Shown one piece after another: positions 40,975 to 53,552 of a stretch of 64,000 nt of DNA (the first letter of the stretch is position 1; every line of letters begins with the position of its first letter). The notes below the pieces were generated by a model that made no database searches, was not told where the DNA came from, and worked only from the letters and a program-made list of their open reading frames with translations. The stretch is from contig CP136068.1 in assembly GCA_032622095.1 (NCBI GenBank), forward strand, positions 51,704,443-51,768,442. Reading direction: 5' to 3'. The stretch is from Siphonodentalium dalli (lineage: Eukaryota > Mollusca > Scaphopoda > Gadilida > Siphonodentaliidae). The translations under genes and the position numbers were made by a program.

Positions 40975-41232
40975 AAACAAGCAGAGTACAAAAAATTATC
41001 ATACGCAACGATCACACAAAAACCAGCAGAAACCTCAGACGCACTTAGATTGGCTAATACGCTATATGCATGCCTTTTTGAATCCCACAAACTAAGGTAC
41101 CAGAACGCCGACCAAGCAGACAGTAAAATAATGCAAACAATTCAAAACAATGTAAATAAATATTATAAAACAAACATAACAACAAGCATAATGCAATTTC
41201 ACGACAAGAACTTAGATAAGCAAAGTAAGTAG
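40975..41232 (+). pseudogene. LINE ORF1 C-terminal remnant
   Basis: Within the open frame ending at the stop 41230..41232, the 85 codons after the junction are element sequence. The preceding codons are histone spacer. The part reads as a lysine/asparagine-rich C-terminus of an ORF1 (gag-like) protein. No zinc knuckle or RRM survives in this fragment. It stands 14 bp ahead of the ORF2 start, the usual ORF1-ORF2 spacing. The assignment rests on position rather than on a domain. Confidence 0.5.
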
Positions 41233-41246
41233 ACAGTGAAACACGA

Positions 41247-44050
41247 ATGTGTCAAATAACCTCTACAACCTATTATCCTCCATACGCGGCACAGAGCAAC
41301 CTTAATATAGCACACATCAACGCCAACAGCATTAGGGCCCGCAAACAGGAATTAGTCGAATATGTAGAAGAAAATAAAATAGACATACTTACAGTTAACG
41401 AAACTAAACTGGGCAATGATACTAAATTTTCATTTCCGGGCTTTAATACACATAGGAAAGACAGATCCTCCGCGGGGGGTGGGGTCGCAATTCTAGTACG
41501 GCACCACATAAAATACACCATTATCAATACATCGGAACTTACGGACGAAGTCATCGCAATCGAAACCACAATTAGTAATAGGAAAACTGCTATAGTTTCA
41601 CTATACGTACCCCCTTGCAAAACCCCCCCTCAACTCTCAACGTTCAAATTTTTCACCAATAAATTCAAAAATTGTATCTTTTTGGGAGATCTCAACGCCA
41701 AACACATTGTGTATAAATGCAGCAAAACCAATCCATACGGAGACGCCCTTTTCAACATAACCGAAGACCAAGAACTAGTGTTACTCAATAACAAAGGCAT
41801 CTCGACCCACCATAACATAGCGACCAGATTTTGGGATATATTAGATTATGCTTTCGCCACGCCATCAATTGCAAAAACTATACATAAATGCAAAATAGGA
41901 TTTGATATAGGGAGTGACCACTACCCAGTCGAACTCTATATAACAAATGCCAAACCACAACACAATAAAGTTATTCTCAAAAGAAACCTCAGAAATGCAA
42001 ATTGGGACAAATTCAGGGAATTAATCAACGCAAACATCGATAAGACAGAAATTAAATCTCCTAATGACATTGAGATGGCAGCCAAAACAATATCTGATAT
42101 TATTAAGGATGCCATTGACATAGCATGTCCAAAAAAGAAAATTAAGCAAAATACTTGGAGGGTATCAAGGGAAACATTAGATTTAATTCACCTTAAACGC
42201 AAAACATGCAGATTAATGCAAAAGCACCCCAAAGACACAGAGTACAGAACCATGTATAATAACCTAACCAGACAAGTAAATAAAGCAGTTAGACGGGAAA
42301 AAAGGGAATCTTGGGAAAGGGTTACCACCGAACTTGGGGAAAGACAACTAGATGGTAAATTCTGGAAAACATTCAAAATTCTAACTAGCCAAGCCACCTC
42401 CAATAATGACGACAAACCGCTCAAAAACGAGGCCGACGAATCATTCACAAACAACAAAGATAAAGCCAAAATTTTTGCGACATCTTTACAAAACATCCAC
42501 AAAACCCACCAAGGGGACCAATTTGATGGGAAATTCAGGAAGAAAGTAATTGAACATGTAAGACAATATAAACAAACTTACGGTTCCTTAAAATACCCCA
42601 TCCCAGAGGCAGATGACAAGCATATACTGGCAACTCCCATCACTTCCCTAGAAATTCAAGACTCCCTCAAGCGTGCGAAACCAAACAAAGCCCCAGGGGA
42701 CGACGAATTAACTTTCGGCATAATCAAACAAGGCCCCAAATCACTGTTCGATAGGTTAGAACTAATATATAATAAATGTCTACAGCACGGATACTTCCCT
42801 AAATCCTGGAAATCCGCTATAGGGGTGATGATTCCAAAACCGGGCAAAGATCACAAAATAGCTACCAACTTTAGACCAATCAGCCTACTTCAGTGTATAG
42901 GTAAACTTTTTGAAAGAATCATCAGCACTAGATTATTATCCCACTTAGAGAACAAAAACTTTTTTAATAAATTTCAACGTGCATATCGTAAAGGCAAAGA
43001 TGGAACCGAACATATCTACAGAATAGTTGAAGATATGCGCACAGCATTGGGTCGTGATTGGGAGGGGGCCGCCATTTTCTTGGATGTAGAAAAGGCCTTT
43101 GACTCCGTGTGGCACCATGGCCTTCGCTACAAACTAAAAACAACCACCGACATACCCACCAAAATGTTACGACTCATATCATCGTTTCTCATGCAAAGAT
43201 CTATCAAAGTTAGGGTGGGTGATGAAATCTCAGACAATGTTGATCTCAAAGCAGGTACTCCTCAAGGGTCGGTCCTAAGCCCGCTACTTTTTCCTAATAT
43301 ACGTCAATGACATCCCCCACAATCCACTTCATAACATACAAATATCACAATTTGCCGACGATCTGGGCCTCTGGACCACCGGGGGGAACCCCAAAACGTT
43401 GGAATTAAGATTACAAAAACAACTTAATGACCTGGAAGTATGGTGTTCCAAATGGCGCATCAAACTCAACGCCAAAAAAAACTCAGTTAATTTTATTTAG
43501 TAGAAAACATACTAAAAGCAAACTAAATTTATCCATCTTTGGGGAAACTTTCGAACAAACCCAGGAAGCAACTCTATTAGGCATAACCCTCGATAATAGA
43601 TTATCTTTTCATCCCCATATTAAAAACATTGCGACCCAGGGCCTCCCAAAGAATTGGGCTATTAAGGATGCTCAGGGGCACCTCATGGGGACTCAATCCA
43701 GAAACCCTGATTAAACTTTATAAGCAATTTATACGACCAATTATGGAATATGGGGCCATAATAATAGCCGATCTTCCAAAATCCACTCTCAACAAACTCC
43801 AAATTATACAGAATAAAGCATTAAGAATGGCCCTTCAGGAAAACATACGTACCCCCATTAGAACGTTACATGATACAGCCGATATATTAACTATCCGGTC
43901 AGATTACAAGTACTAGCCGCAAACAGTCTTATAAGACTACAAGGCAGCACTTTAGTTGACGAACTAGAACTTAGGAAAACATTACTCACCAAAGACAAAA
44001 CAAAAGCAGCTGGCCGGCGAGGCGAAGTTGGTTCTGGTTCGCCGGAATAA
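41247..44050 (+). pseudogene. LINE ORF2: endonuclease-reverse transcriptase, frameshifted
   Basis: The first 687 codons (41247..43310) are open. The endonuclease shows HINANSIRARK near residue 23, NETKL at 51-55, GDLNAKH at 147-153 and SDHYPV from 223. The reverse transcriptase shows FRPISLL near 541, the aspartate motif FDSVWHHGL near 617 and GTPQGSVLSP near 669. The frame breaks in a T-run near 43290, before the catalytic FADD at 43351..43362. It breaks again in an A-run near 43475, near 43640 and near 43905. These indels remove function, so the copy cannot mobilise itself. Confidence 0.88.
44014..44045. repeat. Inverted repeat at the end of LINE ORF2
   Basis: CCGGCGA (44014..44020) and TCGCCGG (44039..44045) can pair around an 18-base loop next to the ORF2 stop. 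It could be part of a 3'-end RNA structure used by the element's RT, but this is speculation. Confidence 0.45.
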
Positions 44051-45127
44051 ACCCCTCAATGATCATGCCATTTACTCCCCCAATCCAACGAACACTTCCC
44101 AATCAACATAAATAAATAGACTTATCTCATAAAACTCATAAAACGCTAGGTCGATCAAGTTACTAACACAGTTCAATCACAAGGAAAGTAAGTATACTAG
44201 TAGACATCACATTATCGAGTCAACCCCACCAGGAAGACATGTAATTATGAATTATGTTTCAACAGGGCTCGATGAGACGTACTGCTCATCGACAGGATAT
44301 CACAGTGAATTGTCCACGCCTCTCTGCAGTAAAGCAAGCCCTCAATAAAACCCACTGCTTATACTCAGCTTAAATAACCTATTGGGTATGTACTAACCCA
44401 TGTATGCAACATCCGCAATATCGACCGTCTAACAAGACTAACTTAATATTAAAACGTAGGGTAGCGGGCTCCGGCCCTAGATGGCTCCTTGGGCGCTGAT
44501 GAATGTCCTCGGGCGGCATAGATACCCTTTTGGTGGCCGTATTATAAGCCATTGAGTAATTAACTCTTTCAAAATGACTAACCTGCTAACTCTTAATATA
44601 AAACCTCACAGAATTACTCCGCACACCAAATACAATGTGTACAGGCCGGCACAACAATATTGCGAGCCTGCCTTTATGCGTTGTTAGTTGTTTGCATGTG
44701 TGGTCGCAGTATAAGCTAGCAATACAATCTCCATCAAACTGACTTGCAACCACGTGTGCAAATCTAAACACATGTTCTCAACCACGCCCGTACACACACG
44801 AAGACACAACACAGCAACAACAGTCGGTACCCAATCCTCAGAGACATATCACCAACAGTCTGGCCTCAGCTGCGTCCTCATACGTGCAACAACACAACCA
44901 GGTCAACGGGCTCTGAGACTCACACAGGAGTGTAAGGCGGGCATTGCACCACCGAGAGTTGGGGAGCCCCGACCGACCTTAAGTCAACCGGCCGGCATTG
45001 CACACCCTTCCTAGAGTTGAGCCCGTAGTATAAGCCCTGAATATAACAGACTAAGGCAACGGAGTTCAAACATGCACCAACTTGGACACTAGTTTACAAC
45101 AAACCACTTAATAAAAAGCTATCAACC
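44051..45127. other. Unrecognised sequence between LINE ORF2 and assembly gap
   Basis: No histone sequence, convincing ORF, tRNA or rRNA was found. It could be a long LINE 3' UTR, another repeat, or unique sequence at the array boundary. Near 44938..45025 a GGCATTGCAC...AGAGTTG...GCCC segment occurs twice, about 60 bp apart. GGCCGGC words recur at several places. Confidence 0.5.
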
Positions 45128-45227
45128 NNNNNNNNNNNNNNNNNNNNNNNNNNNNNNNNNNNNNNNNNNNNNNNNNNNNNNNNNNNNNNNNNNNNNNNNN
45201 NNNNNNNNNNNNNNNNNNNNNNNNNNN
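45128..45227. other. Assembly gap (100 N)
   Basis: Exactly 100 Ns, the usual placeholder for a gap of unknown size. The first called base after it equals position 49369 of the 4141-bp unit, 14 bases past an H1 stop codon. At least the end of another H1 gene must therefore lie inside the gap. Confidence 0.97.
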
Positions 45228-45254
45228 TCTGGTCTTGAAACCAGTTTTACAAAC

Positions 45255-45270
45255 GGCCCTTTTCAGGGCC
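45255..45270 (+). terminator. H1 3' stem-loop of the gene lost in the gap
   Basis: GGCCCTTTTCAGGGCC followed by ACAAAGAGAAA and AATGCTA, as after the complete H1 genes. Its coding region is hidden by the gap. Confidence 0.92.
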
Positions 45271-46659
<1,389 letters not shown>

Positions 46660-46693
46660 TTCTTACGACTCAGTGTCGTATAGAAAGACAAAC

Positions 46694-46709
46694 GGCCCTT
46701 TTCAGGGCC
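46694..46709 (+). terminator. H3 histone 3' stem-loop (unit B1)
   Basis: GGCCCTTTTCAGGGCC lies 34 nt after the H3 stop. ACTAAAGATAAACT (HDE-like) follows, then ATTGCTA at 46741..46747. Confidence 0.93.
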
Positions 46710-47283
46710 ACCAAAATTTCACTAAAGATAAACTCTAAAAATTGCTAATTATACCAGTAAACCGAGCATATAATGAATGAATAGTTGGGGTAATTGAACC
46801 ATCCCTAAAATTTGGGCGTACGTTCCTTTAATTGGCAAACTCATTCATATTTCTCAGACATACACTGTTGTGGAAATGGCCACCGCGTCCGCGAATGCAC
46901 ACATGTGCACAAACCGATTTATAAATAAGTTTGTAATGATGCATTCCAAGAAAATCTTTTCTTTTGTTTTCATTAATGGAGGAAATAAAGATATATATTA
47001 TTAGTAATCAACAATAAAATGAGTGTCAACTCAACTAATACAAGCACGTTAGTCATTTGAATGAGTAGTAATACTCACTTCTTCGACCCTGGTGACAACA
47101 TGTTCAGTTGATTTTCGAGTATCGTTCAAGCATTAGATCCCATATAAAGATAATAGACAATCTTCAATGCAAACGGAGCATGCCTGTAACGAGAACGCGA
47201 GAACCCCTCAGTCAAAATGATAAGGCCATAACTGTGCATGTAGACACATACTGCAGATCATTAACCCCATGTTTGTTCAGCCC

Positions 47284-47700
47284 GGTGTGAGAAAATTTGT
47301 AAAACTATGCAAGAAAATCGCAAATCCTAGCATCTAGACTGGCCTCAACTGAAGCTTCACTAGTGTTGGAAATTTCAAACCTCATACTCCCTCTTAGGTT
47401 GGAAAATTCTTCAACTGATGACCATTTCAGTCCACAAGTTTGACCGAATGTACTAAACTATTGTTTTGTTAAACTAATTAGCAGTTTTGTATTGGTCACG
47501 GGGGAGGGACAGTGACACACCGGGCCGACCATGGTTCGGCCCGGTGTTCGAAAATTTTGAAATCTGAACAAGAAAATCGCAAAATCCTAGCATCTAGACT
47601 AGCCTCAAGTCTTCTTAGAGTTGGAAATTTCAAACCTGACATCCCCCACTTAGATTGGAAAATTTCCAAATGATGACAATTCCAACTAAAGTTTTGGCAG
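47284..47700 (-). repeat. Dispersed spacer repeat, inverted relative to array A
   Basis: The reverse complement shows the same two blocks as 893..1362 (GTCTAGATGCTAG, AAATTTCCAAC, GGACTGAAATGGTCATCAG). It lacks the GTTTTTGGACC... segment of the array A copy and has gained the hairpin at 47517..47547. It recurs with the 4141-bp period; the copy from about 63840 is cut by the window end. Confidence 0.75.
47517..47547. repeat. Perfect 12-bp inverted repeat (GC-rich hairpin)
   Basis: ACACCGGGCCGA pairs perfectly with TCGGCCCGGTGT across a 7-base loop (CCATGGT). It sits between the two blocks of the dispersed repeat and is absent from the array A version. Copies lie at 51658, 55799 and 59940. Confidence 0.85.
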
Positions 47701-48016
47701 GTAGCCTATTGGGAGCCGGTATCGAGCGACCTTAATTGTTGTATCGGCGTCGATACCGACTTGACACACCTTTACACGCCTGGCTAAGCTGATTGCTGTT
47801 CACCTCAGAAATACTTAGTGCGCGAAGCCTTAATTGTTGATTGGTGAACCATCAGACGTCAATATTTCATTTCCGAAAAACGCGTCCGAATTGATCAGTG
47901 TTTCGCACTTTATAATGGTGGCAGATTTTGTTTGTGAGTTCTGTAGTGGATATATCATTATGTGAGTAGATATTTATCATTAGGTATACATATATATGTG
48001 ATATTGTATAACATCT

Positions 48017-48134
48017 AATATTGATTGTCATGTTATACCATTCATGACCCCCATTCAAAATTTCCCAAGTGGGGTGTAGGGAAAGGGTGCCGCCCCTTCC
48101 AAATCCTCCCTGGCTTTGGCCTAAAAAAAAAAAT

Positions 48135-48165
<31 letters not shown>

Positions 48166-48172
48166 TGATTGT
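48017..48172 (+). mobile_element. Small poly(A)-tailed retroposon with 12-bp target duplication
   Basis: AATATTGATTGT occurs at 48017..48028 and again at 48161..48172. Between them lie about 94 bp ending CCTCCCTGGCTTTGGCCT and an A-rich tail of about 38 bases with one T. Flanking direct repeats plus an A tail indicate L1-type retroposition of a SINE or a truncated RNA. No A/B box was identified. Identical copies lie at 52158..52313, 56299..56454 and 60440..60595, so insertion preceded amplification of the unit. Confidence 0.8.
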
Positions 48173-48596
48173 ACACTTATACTTTAAGTTATAAATTAAT
48201 GTTCCATTAGCACGCTCATTTTCACAAGCAACTCTCTAAAAAGACGGAAAACGCGCCAAAGCTTCCCCCACGATCCGGTGTTCATATCTAACCAATTACA
48301 CATGCTCGTTTTTTTCCACCTTCCCAAACAACACTTTGCTGACAAATTTCGACTTTTAATTGTCTACTCCCAGACGCATACCAACACGCGGCAGTTTGAT
48401 CTTTTGAAGTGTGTGGTGTGCAGGCGGAATTCGCGAATATGGCTGATCGAAAAATCTTAGTTGAAAATTTGACTGCCAAAAACATATTGATCTCTCGCCT
48501 AAAGTTTCCAGAAAATGAACAAACCATATAGAAAAATATATCACGCAACAGATGGTGAATTCCTTTTAGCAAAATTGCAATAAGTTTTTGTAAAAT

Positions 48597-48788
48597 ATGG
48601 CGATAACTGAACATACACAAACACACATTAACAAAATGCGCGCAGGCCTTTGTCGGAAGCCGGGTGTTTTCATTTTCGCCCGCGCTCTATCACAATTAGG
48701 CCAGCTTATTTCCGCGGTCGTCATTTTCAAACAGACATTCGTCAACCTCAACCTCACAATCTCTTTACAGTTCACTCGAAAAATAATT
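48597..48788 (+). promoter_or_regulatory. H1 upstream region (type example)
   Basis: AAACACA at 48619..48625, within ACACAAACACACATT, resembles the H1 box (AAACACAAA) of linker-histone promoters. A CCAAT lies further up at 48292..48296. A clear TATA is not seen; CTCTATCACAA near 48686..48696 is the nearest candidate. Recurs every 4141 bp. Confidence 0.5.
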
Positions 48789-49355
48789 ATGGCTGAAACT
48801 GCAACCGCAACTCCAAAGAAGAAGGCTGCACCGAAGAAAACAACCGATCATCCAAAATACAGCGAGATGGTCATAGCTGCCGTTAAAGAATTAAAAGAAC
48901 GAGGAGGGTCTTCGCGACAAGCTATTTTGAAGTACATCATGGCCAACTTCACCCTTGGAAATGATGCAAAGGCAGTCAACAACAGACTGAAGGTGGCTCT
49001 AAAGGCTGGAGTTAAAAATGACTCACTGAAGCAGGCCAAGGGAACTGGAGCCTCAGGGTCCTTTGGAATTGGCACAGCAAAAGTTGAGAAGCCAAAGCCA
49101 AAGAAACCAGCAGCTGCTAAACCAAACCCGAAGGCAAAGTCACCAGTTAAGAAAGGTGCTACCAAGCCTAAGAAAGCTGCAGAAAAGAAAGACGCGAAGA
49201 AGGTTGCGAAACCAAAGAAATCACCAGCTAAAAAGAAGCCGGCTGCAAAACCAAAAAAATCCCCGGCTAAATCCCCGGCGAAGAAAGCAGCAAAACCACC
49301 GAAAGCCAAGGCTACTCCCAAAAAGAAGCCAGCTACCAAGAAAGCGGCGAAATAA
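48789..49355 (+). CDS. H1: Histone H1 (linker histone)
   Basis: Linker histone of 188 residues that binds the nucleosome dyad and linker DNA. A short tail (MAETATATPKKKAAPKK) precedes the winged-helix globular domain, residues about 21-95 (HPKYSEMVIAAVKELKERGG, SSRQAILKYIMANFTLG, VNNRLKVALKAGVKNDSLKQ, GTGASGSFGIG). A Lys/Ala/Pro-rich C-terminal tail with several SPAK/KSPAKK phosphorylation-type motifs follows. The frame is open 64 codons upstream (from 48597). I chose the ATG at 48789 because it gives a normal H1 N-terminus and follows the promoter elements. Confidence 0.96.
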   Translation: MAETATATPKKKAAPKKTTDHPKYSEMVIAAVKELKERGGSSRQAILKYIMANFTLGNDAKAVNNRLKVALKAGVKNDSLKQAKGTGASGSFGIGTAKVEKPKPKKPAAAKPNPKAKSPVKKGATKPKKAAEKKDAKKVAKPKKSPAKKKPAAKPKKSPAKSPAKKAAKPPKAKATPKKKPATKKAAK

Positions 49356-49395
49356 TTTCGCTATCCATTCTGGTCTTGAAACCAGTTTTACAAAC

Positions 49396-49411
49396 GGCCC
49401 TTTTCAGGGCC
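49396..49411 (+). terminator. H1 histone 3' stem-loop (unit B1 H1)
   Basis: Stem-loop 40 nt after the H1 stop, with CACAAAGAGAAA downstream and AATGCTA at 49445..49451. Confidence 0.93.
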
Positions 49412-50377
49412 AACTAAATTTTTCACAAAGAGAAACATTTAAAAAATGCTATAACCCTACTTTCAAACTGAAATTGTAAATTTTCAACCTGAAATCCCAA
49501 GTGGAAATGCATTTGAACCTGAAATCAGAAATACAAAGTTATCCCATTTGCCATATATACATGTCAAAGGCACGGACGGCCAGTGTACACATACAATACC
49601 AGGGCATGTGGGTGTATTGAAACCAAAATAAAAACAAGACATGGGGGGGGGGGGGGGGGTTGTACGATGATCAAATGGTGATAATTCACGAACGAACACA
49701 TATATAGGACGATCGCGCTATAATTCATATGAACCCATTTCTATAAGTTATATAAATTTCCTTTGCAACATGGGGAATATATAAGACTTCATACTTATTA
49801 AGCAATAGAGACGCCAGAAAACACGGGAGGAAATTGAAATAGAAAATTGTTAACCCCTCTCCCCCCCCCCCCCCCCATCCATTCCCAGTGGCCCAGAAAC
49901 ACGCAATGTCAAATTATTGAAAACTAACATGGTTAACGATATCGCCAAAACAAATATCTGGTTCAGATTAAAACATAAAAAAAAAACAATGCTTGGTAAT
50001 GTATTTGTGTTCTCTCACAGTCAATTTATTCGCTAAAAGAAAACTTTTTGTGATAAATTTTTCCCGAAAGGTATCTTTTCTATCGTGTCCAGTTCTTTTG
50101 TTTTTACGAACAATAAATAAAATAATGAATAAACAAAAGCCGAAGGCAAAATCACACTTAATCTATACACCTTTTACTCGCATTTCCTCGCTACAAGATT
50201 CTCCAAATCACGAGGATCAAGGTAACATTTCCTTCGCGCCGCCGAGCTCACTGACAGCCAATCAGATTGCGGATGTTAATTGCAGTCGGGACAACCAATC
50301 GCTGAGTGTTGTTCTCACAATGCTTCTCGCGAGATATAGGGACGCTGTTTTCGAAAAATTTCACAAATCGACTTTGA

Positions 50378-50800
<423 letters not shown>

Positions 50801-50834
50801 TTCTTACGACTCAGTGTCGTATAGAAAGACAAAC

Positions 50835-50850
50835 GGCCCTTTTCAGGGCC
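50835..50850 (+). terminator. H3 3' stem-loop (unit B2)
   Basis: Standard stem-loop and downstream elements. Confidence 0.93.
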
Positions 50851-52157
50851 ACCAAAATTTCACTAAAGATAAACTCTAAAAATTGCTAATTATACCAGTA
50901 AACCGAGCATATAATGAATGAATAGTTGGGGTAATTGAACCATCCCTAAAATTTGGGCGTACGTTCCTTTAATTGGCAAACTCATTCATATTTCTCAGAC
51001 ATACACTGTTGTGGAAATGGCCACCGCGTCCGCGAATGCACACATGTGCACAAACCGATTTATAAATAAGTTTGTAATGATGCATTCCAAGAAAATCTTT
51101 TCTTTTGTTTTCATTAATGGAGGAAATAAAGATATATATTATTAGTAATCAACAATAAAATGAGTGTCAACTCAACTAATACAAGCACGTTAGTCATTTG
51201 AATGAGTAGTAATACTCACTTCTTCGACCCTGGTGACAACATGTTCAGTTGATTTTCGAGTATCGTTCAAGCATTAGATCCCATATAAAGATAATAGACA
51301 ATCTTCAATGCAAACGGAGCATGCCTGTAACGAGAACGCGAGAACCCCTCAGTCAAAATGATAAGGCCATAACTGTGCATGTAGACACATACTGCAGATC
51401 ATTAACCCCATGTTTGTTCAGCCCGGTGTGAGAAAATTTGTAAAACTATGCAAGAAAATCGCAAATCCTAGCATCTAGACTGGCCTCAACTGAAGCTTCA
51501 CTAGTGTTGGAAATTTCAAACCTCATACTCCCTCTTAGGTTGGAAAATTCTTCAACTGATGACCATTTCAGTCCACAAGTTTGACCGAATGTACTAAACT
51601 ATTGTTTTGTTAAACTAATTAGCAGTTTTGTATTGGTCACGGGGGAGGGACAGTGACACACCGGGCCGACCATGGTTCGGCCCGGTGTTCGAAAATTTTG
51701 AAATCTGAACAAGAAAATCGCAAAATCCTAGCATCTAGACTAGCCTCAAGTCTTCTTAGAGTTGGAAATTTCAAACCTGACATCCCCCACTTAGATTGGA
51801 AAATTTCCAAATGATGACAATTCCAACTAAAGTTTTGGCAGGTAGCCTATTGGGAGCCGGTATCGAGCGACCTTAATTGTTGTATCGGCGTCGATACCGA
51901 CTTGACACACCTTTACACGCCTGGCTAAGCTGATTGCTGTTCACCTCAGAAATACTTAGTGCGCGAAGCCTTAATTGTTGATTGGTGAACCATCAGACGT
52001 CAATATTTCATTTCCGAAAAACGCGTCCGAATTGATCAGTGTTTCGCACTTTATAATGGTGGCAGATTTTGTTTGTGAGTTCTGTAGTGGATATATCATT
52101 ATGTGAGTAGATATTTATCATTAGGTATACATATATATGTGATATTGTATAACATCT

Positions 52158-52275
52158 AATATTGATTGTCATGTTATACCATTCATGACCCCCATTCAAA
52201 ATTTCCCAAGTGGGGTGTAGGGAAAGGGTGCCGCCCCTTCCAAATCCTCCCTGGCTTTGGCCTAAAAAAAAAAAT

Positions 52276-52306
<31 letters not shown>

Positions 52307-52313
52307 TGATTGT
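52158..52313 (+). mobile_element. Poly(A)-tailed retroposon, unit B2 copy
   Basis: Same insert and target duplications as 48017..48172, inherited by unit duplication. Confidence 0.78.
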
Positions 52314-52929
52314 ACACTTATACTTTAAGTTATAAATTAATGTTCCATTAGCACGCTCATTTTCACAAGCAACTCTCTAAAAAGACGGAAAACGCGCCAA
52401 AGCTTCCCCCACGATCCGGTGTTCATATCTAACCAATTACACATGCTCGTTTTTTTCCACCTTCCCAAACAACACTTTGCTGACAAATTTCGACTTTTAA
52501 TTGTCTACTCCCAGACGCATACCAACACGCGGCAGTTTGATCTTTTGAAGTGTGTGGTGTGCAGGCGGAATTCGCGAATATGGCTGATCGAAAAATCTTA
52601 GTTGAAAATTTGACTGCCAAAAACATATTGATCTCTCGCCTAAAGTTTCCAGAAAATGAACAAACCATATAGAAAAATATATCACGCAACAGATGGTGAA
52701 TTCCTTTTAGCAAAATTGCAATAAGTTTTTGTAAAATATGGCGATAACTGAACATACACAAACACACATTAACAAAATGCGCGCAGGCCTTTGTCGGAAG
52801 CCGGGTGTTTTCATTTTCGCCCGCGCTCTATCACAATTAGGCCAGCTTATTTCCGCGGTCGTCATTTTCAAACAGACATTCGTCAACCTCAACCTCACAA
52901 TCTCTTTACAGTTCACTCGAAAAATAATT

Positions 52930-53496
52930 ATGGCTGAAACTGCAACCGCAACTCCAAAGAAGAAGGCTGCACCGAAGAAAACAACCGATCATCCAAAATA
53001 CAGCGAGATGGTCATAGCTGCCGTTAAAGAATTAAAAGAACGAGGAGGGTCTTCGCGACAAGCTATTTTGAAGTACATCATGGCCAACTTCACCCTTGGA
53101 AATGATGCAAAGGCAGTCAACAACAGACTGAAGGTGGCTCTAAAGGCTGGAGTTAAAAATGACTCACTGAAGCAGGCCAAGGGAACTGGAGCCTCAGGGT
53201 CCTTTGGAATTGGCACAGCAAAAGTTGAGAAGCCAAAGCCAAAGAAACCAGCAGCTGCTAAACCAAACCCGAAGGCAAAGTCACCAGTTAAGAAAGGTGC
53301 TACCAAGCCTAAGAAAGCTGCAGAAAAGAAAGACGCGAAGAAGGTTGCGAAACCAAAGAAATCACCAGCTAAAAAGAAGCCGGCTGCAAAACCAAAAAAA
53401 TCCCCGGCTAAATCCCCGGCGAAGAAAGCAGCAAAACCACCGAAAGCCAAGGCTACTCCCAAAAAGAAGCCAGCTACCAAGAAAGCGGCGAAATAA
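52930..53496 (+). CDS. H1: Histone H1 (unit B2)
   Basis: Identical 188-residue H1; the start is chosen as in unit B1. Confidence 0.96.
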   Translation: MAETATATPKKKAAPKKTTDHPKYSEMVIAAVKELKERGGSSRQAILKYIMANFTLGNDAKAVNNRLKVALKAGVKNDSLKQAKGTGASGSFGIGTAKVEKPKPKKPAAAKPNPKAKSPVKKGATKPKKAAEKKDAKKVAKPKKSPAKKKPAAKPKKSPAKSPAKKAAKPPKAKATPKKKPATKKAAK

Positions 53497-53536
53497 TTTC
53501 GCTATCCATTCTGGTCTTGAAACCAGTTTTACAAAC

Positions 53537-53552
53537 GGCCCTTTTCAGGGCC
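53537..53552 (+). terminator. H1 3' stem-loop (unit B2 H1)
   Basis: Standard stem-loop and downstream elements. Confidence 0.93.

Larger units (their letters stand above)
40975..44050 (+). mobile_element. 5'-truncated, decayed LINE (AP-endonuclease/RT class)
   Basis: A non-LTR retrotransposon inserted in the H4-H2A spacer, opposite in direction to H4. It begins inside ORF1, followed by ORF2 with an apurinic-type endonuclease and a reverse transcriptase. The endonuclease and RT motifs resemble the Jockey/CR1 group; I cannot place the clade without a tree. The left junction is sharp at 40974/40975. The right end is uncertain: coding similarity ends at a stop at 44048..44050, and no poly(A), short tail repeat or target duplication could be recognised. 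Confidence 0.85.
46660..48788. other. H3-H1 spacer (type example)
   Basis: A 2.1-kb gene-free stretch with the H3 3' signals, the inverted copy of the array A spacer repeat, a GC-rich hairpin, a poly(A)-tailed retroposon and the H1 upstream region. Recurs at 50801..52929, 54942..57070 and 59083..61211, and in part from 63224. No gene is seen. Confidence 0.8.

Noticed and set aside
44440-44560. GC-rich segment considered as a tRNA or snRNA gene
   Set aside because: No cloverleaf or conserved A/B box could be laid out by eye.
44754-45014. 86-codon ORF near the gap
   Set aside because: Low-complexity, no domain, and no neighbouring gene signals.
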